NCBI RefSeq assembly: GCF_003634315.1
Contig: NZ_RBXL01000001.1
Location: forward strand, 5,312,501-5,376,500
Source: Thiocapsa rosea
Lineage (GTDB): Bacteria; Pseudomonadota; Gammaproteobacteria; Chromatiales; Chromatiaceae
Length of the DNA: 64,000 nt
Direction: 5' to 3'
Shown: positions 45,057 through 55,160 of the stretch, one piece after another
Layout: each line of letters starts with the position of its first letter
How positions within the stretch are numbered: the first letter of the stretch is position 1
The notes under the pieces: generated by a model
What the model saw: only the letters and a program-made list of their open reading frames with translations
Told to the model about the DNA's origin: nothing
The model's database searches: none
Position numbers and translations under genes: made by a program

Positions 45057-45812
45057 ATGGACAGAAACCGATTCGACATCCAATTCAGTGGAGACCTCGT
45101 TCCCGGGACCGACGTGCTCGCGGCTCGGCAGCGGATCCAGCACACGTTCAACCTCTCCGACGCGGCTGTCGGTCACCTCTTCGGCGGCACGCCGGTCACG
45201 GTCAGGCGGGGTGTCGACAGCGAGACCGCGGCGCGCTACCAGAGCGCCTTCCGTGAAGCCGGCGCGCTGATTCGGATCGTCCCTGCCTCGAACGAACGTG
45301 CGCCGGCTCCTCTCTCCCTCGATCCGTTCGGGTGGTCGGGACAGGGTGCGAACCGGAATCAGACCCGGACTCGGCCGAAATCCATGTTCGACCGGTTGTT
45401 TCACCATTTCGAGAAGGCGCTGGCCGCGGTCCTGCTGGTGTTGATCTCGGTTGTCGCCGTGATCGCCGTCATCGAGCTTTGCTTCGTACTATACAAAGAC
45501 ATCGTCAGCCAGAAGGGTCTGTTTCTTCTGGACTTAAACGAGCTGTTTGAAGTCTTCGGCATGTTCCTGATGGTGTTGATCGCGATCGAGCTGATGGCGA
45601 GCGTCTACATGTACATGATGGACAAGTCCGTCCACGTCGAGATCATGCTGTTGATCGCCATCACCGCGCTGACCCGCAAGGTGGTCGTCTTGGATCTGGA
45701 AAGCAAAGGTGATCCGGCCATGTACATGTTCGGTCTGGCTGCGCTCCTGGGCACGCTGATCGGGGGTTACTACCTCGTCAAACGGCTCACCGGTCCCGGC
45801 GACGGTCATTGA
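45057..45812 (+). CDS. PsiE-like membrane protein with extra N-terminal domain
   Basis: The product has 251 residues. Residues 1-78 form a small soluble domain (FDIQFSGDLVPGTDVLAARQ, LFGGTPVTVRRGVDSETAARY, AFREAGALIRI) of a type found at the N-terminus of various gammaproteobacterial membrane proteins. The C-terminal part (from about residue 110) has four membrane helices in the phosphate-starvation PsiE pattern (LNELFEVFGMFLMVLIAIEL, AITALTRKVVVLDLE). GGAGAG lies 9 bases before the start at 45057. It overlaps the convergent NmrA-like gene by 7 bases. The function of PsiE itself is unknown. Confidence 0.75.
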   Translation: MDRNRFDIQFSGDLVPGTDVLAARQRIQHTFNLSDAAVGHLFGGTPVTVRRGVDSETAARYQSAFREAGALIRIVPASNERAPAPLSLDPFGWSGQGANRNQTRTRPKSMFDRLFHHFEKALAAVLLVLISVVAVIAVIELCFVLYKDIVSQKGLFLLDLNELFEVFGMFLMVLIAIELMASVYMYMMDKSVHVEIMLLIAITALTRKVVVLDLESKGDPAMYMFGLAALLGTLIGGYYLVKRLTGPGDGH

Positions 45813-46777
45813 TCCGGCGACGGCTCGCCGCCCCGCGGGATGCGATCCTTGTTGATCTCCAACCACTTTCGGAACGACTTCAATGCGGGATTCAGTGCGC
45901 GGGCGACTGCCGGATCGCGCGCACCGCAAAAATCGGCTTCGAAGTCGCACTTGAACTGGAACATGTTTCCCAGGTCTTCCGCGCCGGGAAAACCCAAGCC
46001 GCGGTAGACCTCCGGCGGGATGGCTCGATAGTCCACCGCCTCCCCGAACGCGTCGGCGAGGGCGGCAGCCATCTGCTCGCCGGTCAGGTGCTCGCCTGCG
46101 ATACCGACCGTCTGACCGATGTACTTCTCGCCCTGCTTGAAGATGCCGTACGCGCACCGCCCGATGTCGTCGGCGGCAATGCCCGGCAGCTTCTTGTCGT
46201 CCATCGGCAGCGTGAAGACGAGACGACCGTCGGCCTCGCGCCGTGGCCCCATGCCGAAGTGGATGAGGTTGTCCCAGTAGAAGGAGGTCAGCAGGAAGGT
46301 CGTCGGCACGCCCAGCTCGGTGAAGATGCGGTTGGAGTCGCCCTTGGCATCGAAGTGCGGGACCTTGTAGTGCTCCATGAGGGTCGGCATCCGCGCGTCC
46401 TCGAGCGGCACCCACAGGCGGGTGTCCTCGAGGGTCGACCAGATGGCGTGGCGCAGACCGGCGGCCTTCGCTGCAGCGGCCATGTTCCGGGCCTCGTCCT
46501 TCTCTTTCGCGGGAGAAAAATGCTCCCAGAAGAAGGTGACGAAATAGGCCCCGTAGGCCCCGTCCAGGGCGCGGCGTACGCTGGCCTCGTCGTCGAGATC
46601 GGCCGCGACGACCTGCGCGCCCATCTCGGTCAACGCTTGGGCCTTGTCCGAGTCGACATGACGCGTCACGGCACGCACGGCAAAACCCCCGTCCGGGTCG
46701 TCGAGAATGGCGCGTGCCAAACCGCCGCCCTGTGCCCCCGTCGCGCCGAAAACGGCAATCATCTTTGCGTTGCTCAT
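45806..46777 (-). CDS. NmrA-like NAD(P)-binding protein
   Basis: A 323-residue atypical short-chain dehydrogenase. The Rossmann loop is VFGATGAQGGGLARAIL at the N-terminus; other marks are VVAADLDDEASVRRALDGAYGAYFVT and a threonine-serine (STLED) where active dehydrogenases have a YxxxK motif. NmrA-like proteins usually bind NAD(P) as redox sensors rather than catalyse. The start at 46777 precedes the Rossmann strand directly. It diverges from the large membrane-protein gene at about 46959. Confidence 0.88.
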   Translation of the reverse strand: MSNAKMIAVFGATGAQGGGLARAILDDPDGGFAVRAVTRHVDSDKAQALTEMGAQVVAADLDDEASVRRALDGAYGAYFVTFFWEHFSPAKEKDEARNMAAAAKAAGLRHAIWSTLEDTRLWVPLEDARMPTLMEHYKVPHFDAKGDSNRIFTELGVPTTFLLTSFYWDNLIHFGMGPRREADGRLVFTLPMDDKKLPGIAADDIGRCAYGIFKQGEKYIGQTVGIAGEHLTGEQMAAALADAFGEAVDYRAIPPEVYRGLGFPGAEDLGNMFQFKCDFEADFCGARDPAVARALNPALKSFRKWLEINKDRIPRGGEPSPDQ

Positions 46778-46958
46778 GATCGTGACCTCGAAGAATCGAC
46801 AAGAGCCGTGGCGGCCGGAGCACACCGGGCTCGGGTGTTTTGCGACCCGACGAGTATACTGCGGCGCCGGCATCTTGCCGGAACCTCATCCGTACACTCA
46901 GACGCCGGTATTCCTCCTTGCCCAGCCCGCCGAGAACCCACGACACCGAACGCTCCGT

Positions 46959-48440
46959 TTGTTGCGTCGGCCCGATCCGCAGTCATCGGCTCGGCGACCG
47001 TTCGGCGGTCGCGCTTTGAGCGCGCCATCCGATGTTCAGGCCCGACGGGTCGGGATCGGCGTCGTCCTCGCCTGTCTCGCACTGCTGTCCCTGTTGCTTG
47101 CCCTGGGGCTTTACGCCCATCCGACAAGCGACGATTTCGATTATGCCTATGTCGCCCGCGAGCATGGCGTCCTTGGCGGGGTCATCCATTTCTATCAGAA
47201 CTGGAGCGGTCGCTATGGGAGCGCGGCCATCACGCTCGCATTCGGCCGCTGGGTCGATCTCGCGCAGTCCTATTGGACGGTCACTGCCGCGAGCCTCTTG
47301 ACCCTCTATGCGGCCTTTCTCTACGCAGTTCGCGCACTCTGTCGGCTGGTCGGGATCGGCCGTCCACTCATGCTCGGTCATCTTGCCTTCCTGTTCTACG
47401 TGCTGTTCATCCCGAGACTCGACACTGCCTTTTACTGGCTGGCCGGGGCCGCAACCTACCAAGCGGGCAACGCCTTGTTTCTCGTCTTCGTCGGGGTCTG
47501 GGCCGATTACTTCGGCGGTCCGTCGACGCAGACCCGCGATCTGCGTTTCGGCCTGATCTTGGCCGCACTCGCGGCGCTGATCGCCGGGATGAACGAGACG
47601 ATCATGTTGGTGACGGCAGGGTTATCGGCATTGATGGCCATGGTCGTACTGCGTCTGCGAGGGCCTCGGGTCGGGGTGTGGCTGCCTGCGTTGATCGTCA
47701 TCTCCGTGCTGGGCGCGATCGCCGCATTCGCTCCCGGCCATGAGGTGCGCATGGAGATTATCGGCGAGGTCGGTAACGAATCCCCGGGGCGCAGCCTGCT
47801 GATCTCGGTGTCCCACGCGCTCGTAACCGCGCTGAAGCTGGTCTTGTTTGCCCTGGTCTTTCTTCAGATCGGAAGCGTTCGTACGCTCCTTGCCGAGGGT
47901 CTCGCGCGCTTCGACGGCATCCTCGGGCGTCTCTCCGCAACGGACCGGATCCTGCTCACACTGGCGTTTATCGGGTTGCTCGTCCTGCTCTTCTTCCCGG
48001 CTGCCTGGGCGAAAGGGGCGGAGGCGCCCGGACGGGTGCAGAGCATCAGCGTCTTGCTCGGCACGCTGGTCCTGATTCCGACGATGGCGGCGCTGCGATC
48101 GGCGTTCGGAGATCGCCTTTACCCGAACAGGATGTCGATTCGCCGCCTGGTCTCGGCCGTCAGTCTGACCGCGCTGCTCGCGGTCTCCAATGTCCCCAAG
48201 ATCGCGCGCGACATCCCGCGGCTGCAGACGTTTCATGCCGAGAAGCTCGCCCGCTACGCGCTGATCCATGAGGCGCAAGCGCGCGGACTCACTGCGCTGG
48301 GTCTTCCGCCTCTGCGCACGCGCATGAAGGTGCTGTATTCGGAGGAGCTCAAACCCTACGAGCGCCGCGAGGAGAATCGACTCTTCGGGAGCTACTTCGG
48401 CTGGCATCATCCGATCTGGGCAGAGGACGCGCCACGATAG
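46959..48440 (+). CDS. Large polytopic membrane protein (DUF6056-like)
   Basis: About 490 residues with ten or more membrane helices. The N-terminal pattern HPTSDDFDYAYVAREHG, then FYQNWSGRYGSAAI, a later TAFYWLAGAATYQAGNALFL and GMNETIML resemble the DUF6056/glycosyltransferase-C-like membrane family, in which acidic DD residues after the first helix are typical of polyprenol-sugar transferases. The role may be transfer of a sugar to a surface polymer; that is inference. The start is uncertain: no ATG with a ribosome site is found, and a TTG at 46959 is only a guess. Confidence 0.6.
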   Translation: MLRRPDPQSSARRPFGGRALSAPSDVQARRVGIGVVLACLALLSLLLALGLYAHPTSDDFDYAYVAREHGVLGGVIHFYQNWSGRYGSAAITLAFGRWVDLAQSYWTVTAASLLTLYAAFLYAVRALCRLVGIGRPLMLGHLAFLFYVLFIPRLDTAFYWLAGAATYQAGNALFLVFVGVWADYFGGPSTQTRDLRFGLILAALAALIAGMNETIMLVTAGLSALMAMVVLRLRGPRVGVWLPALIVISVLGAIAAFAPGHEVRMEIIGEVGNESPGRSLLISVSHALVTALKLVLFALVFLQIGSVRTLLAEGLARFDGILGRLSATDRILLTLAFIGLLVLLFFPAAWAKGAEAPGRVQSISVLLGTLVLIPTMAALRSAFGDRLYPNRMSIRRLVSAVSLTALLAVSNVPKIARDIPRLQTFHAEKLARYALIHEAQARGLTALGLPPLRTRMKVLYSEELKPYERREENRLFGSYFGWHHPIWAEDAPR

Positions 48441-48525
48441 GAGACGAATCAAAAGCAAGGCGAACGCCTTCATTCACTGGCTGGGGTGAGCTTACGCATC
48501 CTGCTTGCGAACCATTAGAGCTGGC

Positions 48526-48604
48526 CGGTAGGGTGGACGAGCGAGAGCGAAGTCCACCGAACCCCGCGCCGACGCTGGTGGACTGCGCTTCGCTTGTCCA
48601 CCCT
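48526..48604. repeat. GGTGGAC palindromic repeat
   Basis: GTAGGGTGGACGAGCGAGAG followed by CGAAGTCCACC and then GGTGGACTGCGCTTCGCTTG and TCCACCC; pairs of GGTGGAC / GTCCACC can form two hairpins. The family is shared with 44226-44305. It lies between the DUF6056-like gene and a small membrane-protein gene. Confidence 0.7.
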
Positions 48605-48669
48605 TGCGCTTGTCCATGACCCTACCGCATTTGTCTACCCGCCCTCCGGGCACACACAGGATTGATCCG

Positions 48670-48909
48670 ATGCTGAGCTGGACCGACCGCTTTCCGCTTT
48701 ACCTCTTTGTTGTCGCCGCCTTGACCCTGGGTCTATCACCCTTCTTCCCGGAGCCGCATCTTTGGGAAAAGCTCAAGATGCTGGCCGACGGAACCCTGGT
48801 GAAGCCGATCGACATTTTCGACCTGCTGCTGCATTTAACCCCTTGGGTCCTGCTTATCCTGAAACTGTCGCGTCTCCTGACGCGGCGACGGGACGCGGAT
48901 CCTCGCTAA
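48670..48909 (+). CDS. Small membrane protein of unknown function
   Basis: A 79-residue protein with two predicted membrane helices (PLYLFVVAALTLGLSPFF and FDLLLHLTPWVLLILKL) around the polar loop EPHLWEKLKMLADGTLVKPI. Small proteins with this layout are widespread in proteobacteria and often mislabelled as transporter parts; no role is assigned. The start MLSWTDRFPLY at 48670 is chosen from composition. The 3-prime end overlaps the convergent molybdenum-carrier-like gene by 56 bases. Confidence 0.65.
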   Translation: MLSWTDRFPLYLFVVAALTLGLSPFFPEPHLWEKLKMLADGTLVKPIDIFDLLLHLTPWVLLILKLSRLLTRRRDADPR

Positions 48910-49498
48910 GCCGAGGCCAAACGCGAAAGACCGCCGCGAAGAGCCGCTGCGACTCCTCGCCGATCCCCGGCGCGCCGGATTCGCGGGGCCCGGCGCAGTT
49001 GAGGACCCGGACGTGGTTCGCGACCAGCCAGTCGGTGATCGCCCGAACATCGATCGGCGCCGCGAGGTCGCGCGCCAGCAGGGGTTTGCCGAGCCGGCGC
49101 GCCAGGTCCGCGGTCAGACGCGTGCCGCCGCTCAGGGGGCCGCGATGCAGGATCAGGGTCGCGTCGCTGTCGCGGACGTTCCACTCGGTACGTTCCGCGT
49201 AGTCTGCGCTCGGGGTCTCGCGAAGGGCATAGCGCTCCGGGATGGAACCGTCCTCGCCGCGACGCCCGCGCGGGCACCAGCCGCCGATCGGCAAACCCAG
49301 TGCGATGGCGGCATCCAGCGCCGCGCGATCGACCCCGGTCTGACCTCCCGAGACCACCCGAATGCCCGCCTCGGGCACCGGCATATCACCCCCCTCGACG
49401 GACCTGCGTGCCGCCAGGAGTTCCGCGTCCCGCCGGGCGAAGTAGAGATCCTCCTCCGCCTTTTCCTTGAGTTTGAGCTTATCGACGAATCCGGTCAT
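48854..49498 (-). CDS. Putative molybdenum carrier-like protein, YpsA-type fold
   Basis: A 214-residue protein. After a helical start (LKLKEKAEEDLYFARRDAEL), the domain from residue 45 shows VVSGGQTGVDRAALDAAI, GLPIGGWCPRGRRGEDGSIP, WNVRDSDATLILHRG, GGTRLTADLARRLGKPLL and WLVANHVRVLNCAGPRES. This matches the family called putative molybdenum carrier, related to nucleotide-binding YpsA/LOG-like proteins. Metal carriage has not been shown for most members. Its ATG overlaps the cmoB stop (ATGA), so it is the third gene of the cmo operon. Confidence 0.8.
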   Translation of the reverse strand: MTGFVDKLKLKEKAEEDLYFARRDAELLAARRSVEGGDMPVPEAGIRVVSGGQTGVDRAALDAAIALGLPIGGWCPRGRRGEDGSIPERYALRETPSADYAERTEWNVRDSDATLILHRGPLSGGTRLTADLARRLGKPLLARDLAAPIDVRAITDWLVANHVRVLNCAGPRESGAPGIGEESQRLFAAVFRVWPRLSEDPRPVAASGDATVSG

Positions 49499-50487
49499 GG
49501 GCTGGGCTCCGGTCGGTTCGCGATCAGGACGGCGCGCACGGGCGCCGGGTGTCCCTCGACAGTGCGGCTCGAATCGGCCGGATCCAGATGATCGTGCAAC
49601 GACTGGAAGCGCATCCAATCGGTCGAGCGTTGTTCTTCCGGGCCGGTGCGGGTCACGTCGATCACCCGAATCCCGGTGAATCCGCAGCGACCGAACCAGA
49701 TCGCGAGCGCATCCACGCTCGGAATAAACCAGACATTGCGCATGGCGGCATAGCGTCCCGGCGGGACCAGCAGGCGCTCGCCCTCGCCTTCCAGGACCAG
49801 TGTTTCCAGGACCAGCTCGCCGCCGGGGCGCAGCAGTCGATACAGGTCCATCAGATGGTCGATCGGGGAGCGCCGGTGGTAGAGCACGCCCATCGAGAAG
49901 ACCGTATCGAAGCCGGTCAGATCGCCCCGCAGGTCCTCGATGCCGAGCGGTAGAACCGCGAGATCGTCGCGCACCAAATAGCGGTTGATCGCCAACCACT
50001 GCAGCACAAACAACAGCGTCGGATCGATCCCCAGAACGAGCCGGGCGCCGGCCCCGAGCATCCGCCAGCCGTGATAGCCGTTGCCGCATCCCACGTCGAG
50101 CACAAGCCGATCGGCGAGCGGCGCGATGGCTCCGGCCACGCGCTCCCATTTGAGATCCGAGCGCCACTCGGTGTCGATATGCACGCCCTGAATACAGAAC
50201 GGACCTTTTCGCCAGGGGTGCAAGGCCATCAGCACCTCGGTCAGAGACCGCTCGAGATCGGCGTCGAGCGGCCGGGCACCTTCGATTCCGACACAGGGAC
50301 GGTCCAGGCGGGGCCGACCGTTCGGTAGGTCCGGCAGCCGCGCCAACGCCGCTTCCCATGTCGGCAGATCCCCATGTGCCCGTCCACCCAGCCGGCGCGC
50401 GGTGCCTTCGGCCAGCGCATCGCGCCAGGCGCCCAAACCGGTCTGCGAGAGCCGATCGAGGAAGGGTTCGAAGGGCGTCAGGTCCAT
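49495..50487 (-). CDS. cmoB: tRNA U34 carboxymethyltransferase CmoB
   Basis: CmoB uses carboxy-SAM to make 5-carboxymethoxyuridine at the tRNA wobble base. The product has 330 residues, the usual length. Marks are HPWRKGPFCIQGVHIDTEWRSDLKW, the SAM loop VLDVGCGNGYHGWRM, GIDPTLLF, VFSMGVLYHRRSP and SVDALAIWFGRCGF. It overlaps cmoA by 10 bases, so the enzyme that makes its cosubstrate is produced together with it. Confidence 0.96.
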   Translation of the reverse strand: MDLTPFEPFLDRLSQTGLGAWRDALAEGTARRLGGRAHGDLPTWEAALARLPDLPNGRPRLDRPCVGIEGARPLDADLERSLTEVLMALHPWRKGPFCIQGVHIDTEWRSDLKWERVAGAIAPLADRLVLDVGCGNGYHGWRMLGAGARLVLGIDPTLLFVLQWLAINRYLVRDDLAVLPLGIEDLRGDLTGFDTVFSMGVLYHRRSPIDHLMDLYRLLRPGGELVLETLVLEGEGERLLVPPGRYAAMRNVWFIPSVDALAIWFGRCGFTGIRVIDVTRTGPEEQRSTDWMRFQSLHDHLDPADSSRTVEGHPAPVRAVLIANRPEPSP

Positions 50488-51203
50488 GCGACCCAGGCCA
50501 CGAAGTTGAGATTCTGAAACCAGCGCACGGAGCCGGCGAAACCGGCATCCCGGAGACGCCGCTCATGGGTTTCAACGGTTTCCGGGACGAGTACGCGCTC
50601 GAGCGCGGCTCGCTTGCGGCTGATCGCAAGCTCACTGTAGCCGTTCGCACGCTTGAAGTCCTCGTGGAGGGTGCGCATCAGGCGTCCGCCCTGCGCATCC
50701 GGGATCTCGACCTTCTCGGCCAGCACCAGCATGCCGCCCGGGACCAGACCGGCACGCAGACGAGCCATAAGCGCGTCGCGCCGCTCGGGCGGGATGAACT
50801 GGAGCGTCAGATTCAAGACGATCAATCCGGCACCGCCGATCTCGACGGCTTCCAGATCGGCACAGAGCGGCACGAGTCGGTCGATCCCTGGAACACCGGC
50901 AAGCCGCGCACCCATGCCCTCGATCATCGCCTCCGAGGCATCGACGGCGATCACGGACACATCCGCCGGGGTCTGCAGCAGCAGCTCGCGGGTGACCGCC
51001 CCCATGGAGCACCCCAAGTCGTAACAGCGCGTTCCCGGCTGCACCACGCGCCGTGCGATGAGTCCGGTGAGGCCCACCAGCTCGGCATATCCCGGAACCG
51101 AACGACGCACCATATCCGGGAAGACCCGGGCGACATCGGCATCGAACTCGAACGGCTTGACCGGCGCGCTCGGTTGGTCGAAAAGGTCATCGGGCTCGTT
51201 CAT
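50478..51203 (-). CDS. cmoA: Carboxy-SAM synthase CmoA
   Basis: CmoA makes carboxy-S-adenosylmethionine from SAM and prephenate for CmoB. The product has 241 residues. Marks are FEFDADVARVFPDMVRRSVPGY, YDLGCSMGAVTREL, VIAVDASEAMIEGM, LNLTLQFIPPERR and SVRWFQNLNFVAWVAW. The start MNEPDD at 51203 fits the family. A reversed TTAAACCGCG composite lies 29 bases upstream, so the operon promoter must be in or beyond it. Confidence 0.96.
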   Translation of the reverse strand: MNEPDDLFDQPSAPVKPFEFDADVARVFPDMVRRSVPGYAELVGLTGLIARRVVQPGTRCYDLGCSMGAVTRELLLQTPADVSVIAVDASEAMIEGMGARLAGVPGIDRLVPLCADLEAVEIGGAGLIVLNLTLQFIPPERRDALMARLRAGLVPGGMLVLAEKVEIPDAQGGRLMRTLHEDFKRANGYSELAISRKRAALERVLVPETVETHERRLRDAGFAGSVRWFQNLNFVAWVAWT

Positions 51204-51232
51204 CGTCAAACTTCGCATCCTCGATCACTGTT

Positions 51233-51319
51233 CTAAACCGCGCCCAGAGCGAGATGCTCGCTTTCGATTGAGCTCGACGTTTGGTGCATCCACGGCCCTT
51301 AGCGGGGGGCGCGGTTTAA
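51233..51319 (-). mobile_element. TTAAACCGCG element, type B, reversed (part of composite)
   Basis: An 87-bp type B copy in reverse orientation with ends CTAAACCGCGCC / GGCGCGGTTTAA and the core GCTCGACGTTTGGTGCATCC. A 21-bp AT-rich linker (51320-51340) joins it to the type A copy. Confidence 0.85.
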
Positions 51320-51340
51320 AATTTTATCATTTTTAATATC

Positions 51341-51427
51341 TTAAACCGCGCCGTCTCCAGCGGTCGTCAAATCCGCCGGCGCCGATCCCATCCAAGAACA
51401 TCGCATACCGCAGTGGGCGCGGTTTAA
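51341..51427 (-). mobile_element. TTAAACCGCG element, type A, reversed (part of composite)
   Basis: An 87-bp type A copy in reverse orientation, with ends TTAAACCGCGCC / GGCGCGGTTTAA. It forms the other half of the 195-bp composite. Bases 51428-51556 must hold the ppk1 promoter; nothing else is seen there. Confidence 0.85.
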
Positions 51428-51556
51428 TAGGCTTGCAGCGACACCCAAGGCAAGGCAGAGTCACGCCATGAAACCGCCATCGTCGACCGATGCGCGGTTG
51501 CTAGAATACCCGCCCCGCCCATTCAAATGCCGACCTGCCGTCCAAGGGAACGCAAC

Positions 51557-53797
<2,241 letters not shown>

Positions 53798-53800
<3 letters not shown>

Positions 53801-53883
53801 ACCGCGCCCGATGCGGTATGCGTCGTGTGTTGGATGGGATTGGCCGCGCCAGCTTCGACAACTGTCGGAGCTGGCACGATTGA
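53798..53883 (+). mobile_element. TTAAACCGCG element, type A, right end decayed
   Basis: Begins TAAACCGCGCCCGATGCGGT at the ppk1 stop codon and keeps the type A core, but the right end reads GCTGGCACGATTGA instead of GGCGCGGTTTAA. A dead copy. Confidence 0.8.
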
Positions 53884-53932
53884 CGGCCGAACCACGTTTC
53901 CAAAAATGACTCTTTGCGGAAACCGACTCAAC

Positions 53933-53994
53933 CCTAGTACCCCGTTCCACCCTATTTTGCATGCTCGCAAAATAGGGTGGAACGGGGTACTAGG
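53933..53994. repeat. Perfect hairpin with 28-bp arms after ppk1
   Basis: The arms (53933-53960 and 53967-53994) are exact reverse complements around the 6-base loop ATGCTC; they begin CCTAGTACCCCGTTCC. No T-run follows. It lies between ppk1 and the convergent endonuclease gene and could terminate both transcripts, but its length and perfection are beyond a normal terminator. Confidence 0.9.
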
Positions 53995-54023
53995 CACCGC
54001 GCTCCGCGCGATCGCGACGTCAT

Positions 54024-55091
54024 TCACAACCGCCGCTCGTCTTCCACATAGTGGTTTCCCCTACCCTGCACGCGCCTGATCCGTCGATTGCGCTCGATCT
54101 CCCGCGCATCGGGCGGATCGGCGTTGTTCCAGCCTTTGAAGAGCTGCACGTCCTGCCGGCTGAGGCGAACGCCGTAGGTGTCGCGCATATAGAAGAACGT
54201 CCGGGCGATGTCCCCGCGCACGCCCTCCGGGGGTTGGACCCGACGCAGAATGGGATCGAAACGGATCGGACAGTCGCCCAGGCGTTGTCCGGAGCTCAGC
54301 TCACCCCAGGCATGATCCGAGCGCGCGGCCGTGATCGCGCCCACCGCCGGGACGAGATTGTGCAGATCCTTATAGGCGGCGGCGAAGTCGGGATCCACCC
54401 GCTCGCAGCAGGCCGACCTCGCGAGGCGCGTCCCCGCCTCGCCCATACACACGGGAAACGCCGCCGGATCGCGCCAACAGCGTCGCGACCCGCCGAGCTG
54501 CGACACCGGCACGACATGCGCCGCCTCGACACGCTCCGCCCGGCGGCTACCGACGAGTTTGCCCAATCCGCAGCCTTCGAGGTCGACCCGACCCCGAGGG
54601 TCGTAGCGACAGCTGCAGAAGAAGGTGCGCCGCCGATCCTCGTAGACGGTGTCGAGCAATAGCGCTCGGGCCTCGTCGAAGCTGCCGGCAATCCCGGGCC
54701 GGGGACGATCCGACACAGCCGAAGCACCGAACACCCGCAGATCGAGCGGCCACCACCCAGCCGCAGATTCGGCCTTCGGACGAGCCGGTGCTGCGTCACC
54801 CGCATCGCCGGACGAAAACCCGGATCCCAAGCCGACGGCCGTCTCGCGCACCACGTCGAACAACAGGGTGCGAATGTCGCGTGTGATCTCGAGCGCTCGC
54901 CGCGCAGGTTCCGGCCAACTTTGCGTCAGTGTCGTCGGCAGAAATGAGACGACGCAGATCACGATCAGCCCGATCCCGAGATCCCGGAGCGCAATCAAGC
55001 TCCGGCGCAAGACCGGAAGCAGGCGTGAAAGCCCCGAGAGCCGGGTTGCCGCTCGGGGCGGAGGCGATTTGCGAGACGGGCGACGCGGCAT
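54024..55091 (-). CDS. Endonuclease I family protein with N-terminal membrane anchor
   Basis: The product has 355 residues. The C-terminal two thirds match endonuclease I (EndA/NucM/Vvn), a periplasmic nuclease of the beta-beta-alpha-metal type. The segments are RTFFCSCRYDPRGRVDLEGCG, the active site EAAHVVPVSQLGG, CCERVDPDFAAAYKDLHNLVPAVG and IARTFFYMRDTYGV. Paired cysteines fit periplasmic disulfides. Family members are usually about 230 residues with a cleaved signal. Here an arginine-rich N-terminus is followed by a membrane helix (LGIGLIVICVVSFLPTTL, about residues 38-55) and a 70-residue linker, which suggests an anchored enzyme. Confidence 0.85.
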   Translation of the reverse strand: MPRRPSRKSPPPRAATRLSGLSRLLPVLRRSLIALRDLGIGLIVICVVSFLPTTLTQSWPEPARRALEITRDIRTLLFDVVRETAVGLGSGFSSGDAGDAAPARPKAESAAGWWPLDLRVFGASAVSDRPRPGIAGSFDEARALLLDTVYEDRRRTFFCSCRYDPRGRVDLEGCGLGKLVGSRRAERVEAAHVVPVSQLGGSRRCWRDPAAFPVCMGEAGTRLARSACCERVDPDFAAAYKDLHNLVPAVGAITAARSDHAWGELSSGQRLGDCPIRFDPILRRVQPPEGVRGDIARTFFYMRDTYGVRLSRQDVQLFKGWNNADPPDAREIERNRRIRRVQGRGNHYVEDERRL

Positions 55092-55160
55092 TGCGGAGGG
55101 AGGATCCCGATTGGAGTGCGGGCCGGTACTTTAACCCGCGACCGATCCAACCGCAGTCGC

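Noticed and set aside
45809-47743. 644-residue plus-strand open frame across the NmrA-like gene
   Set aside because: It runs antisense through NmrA and then out of frame through the DUF6056-like gene; both of those have better evidence.
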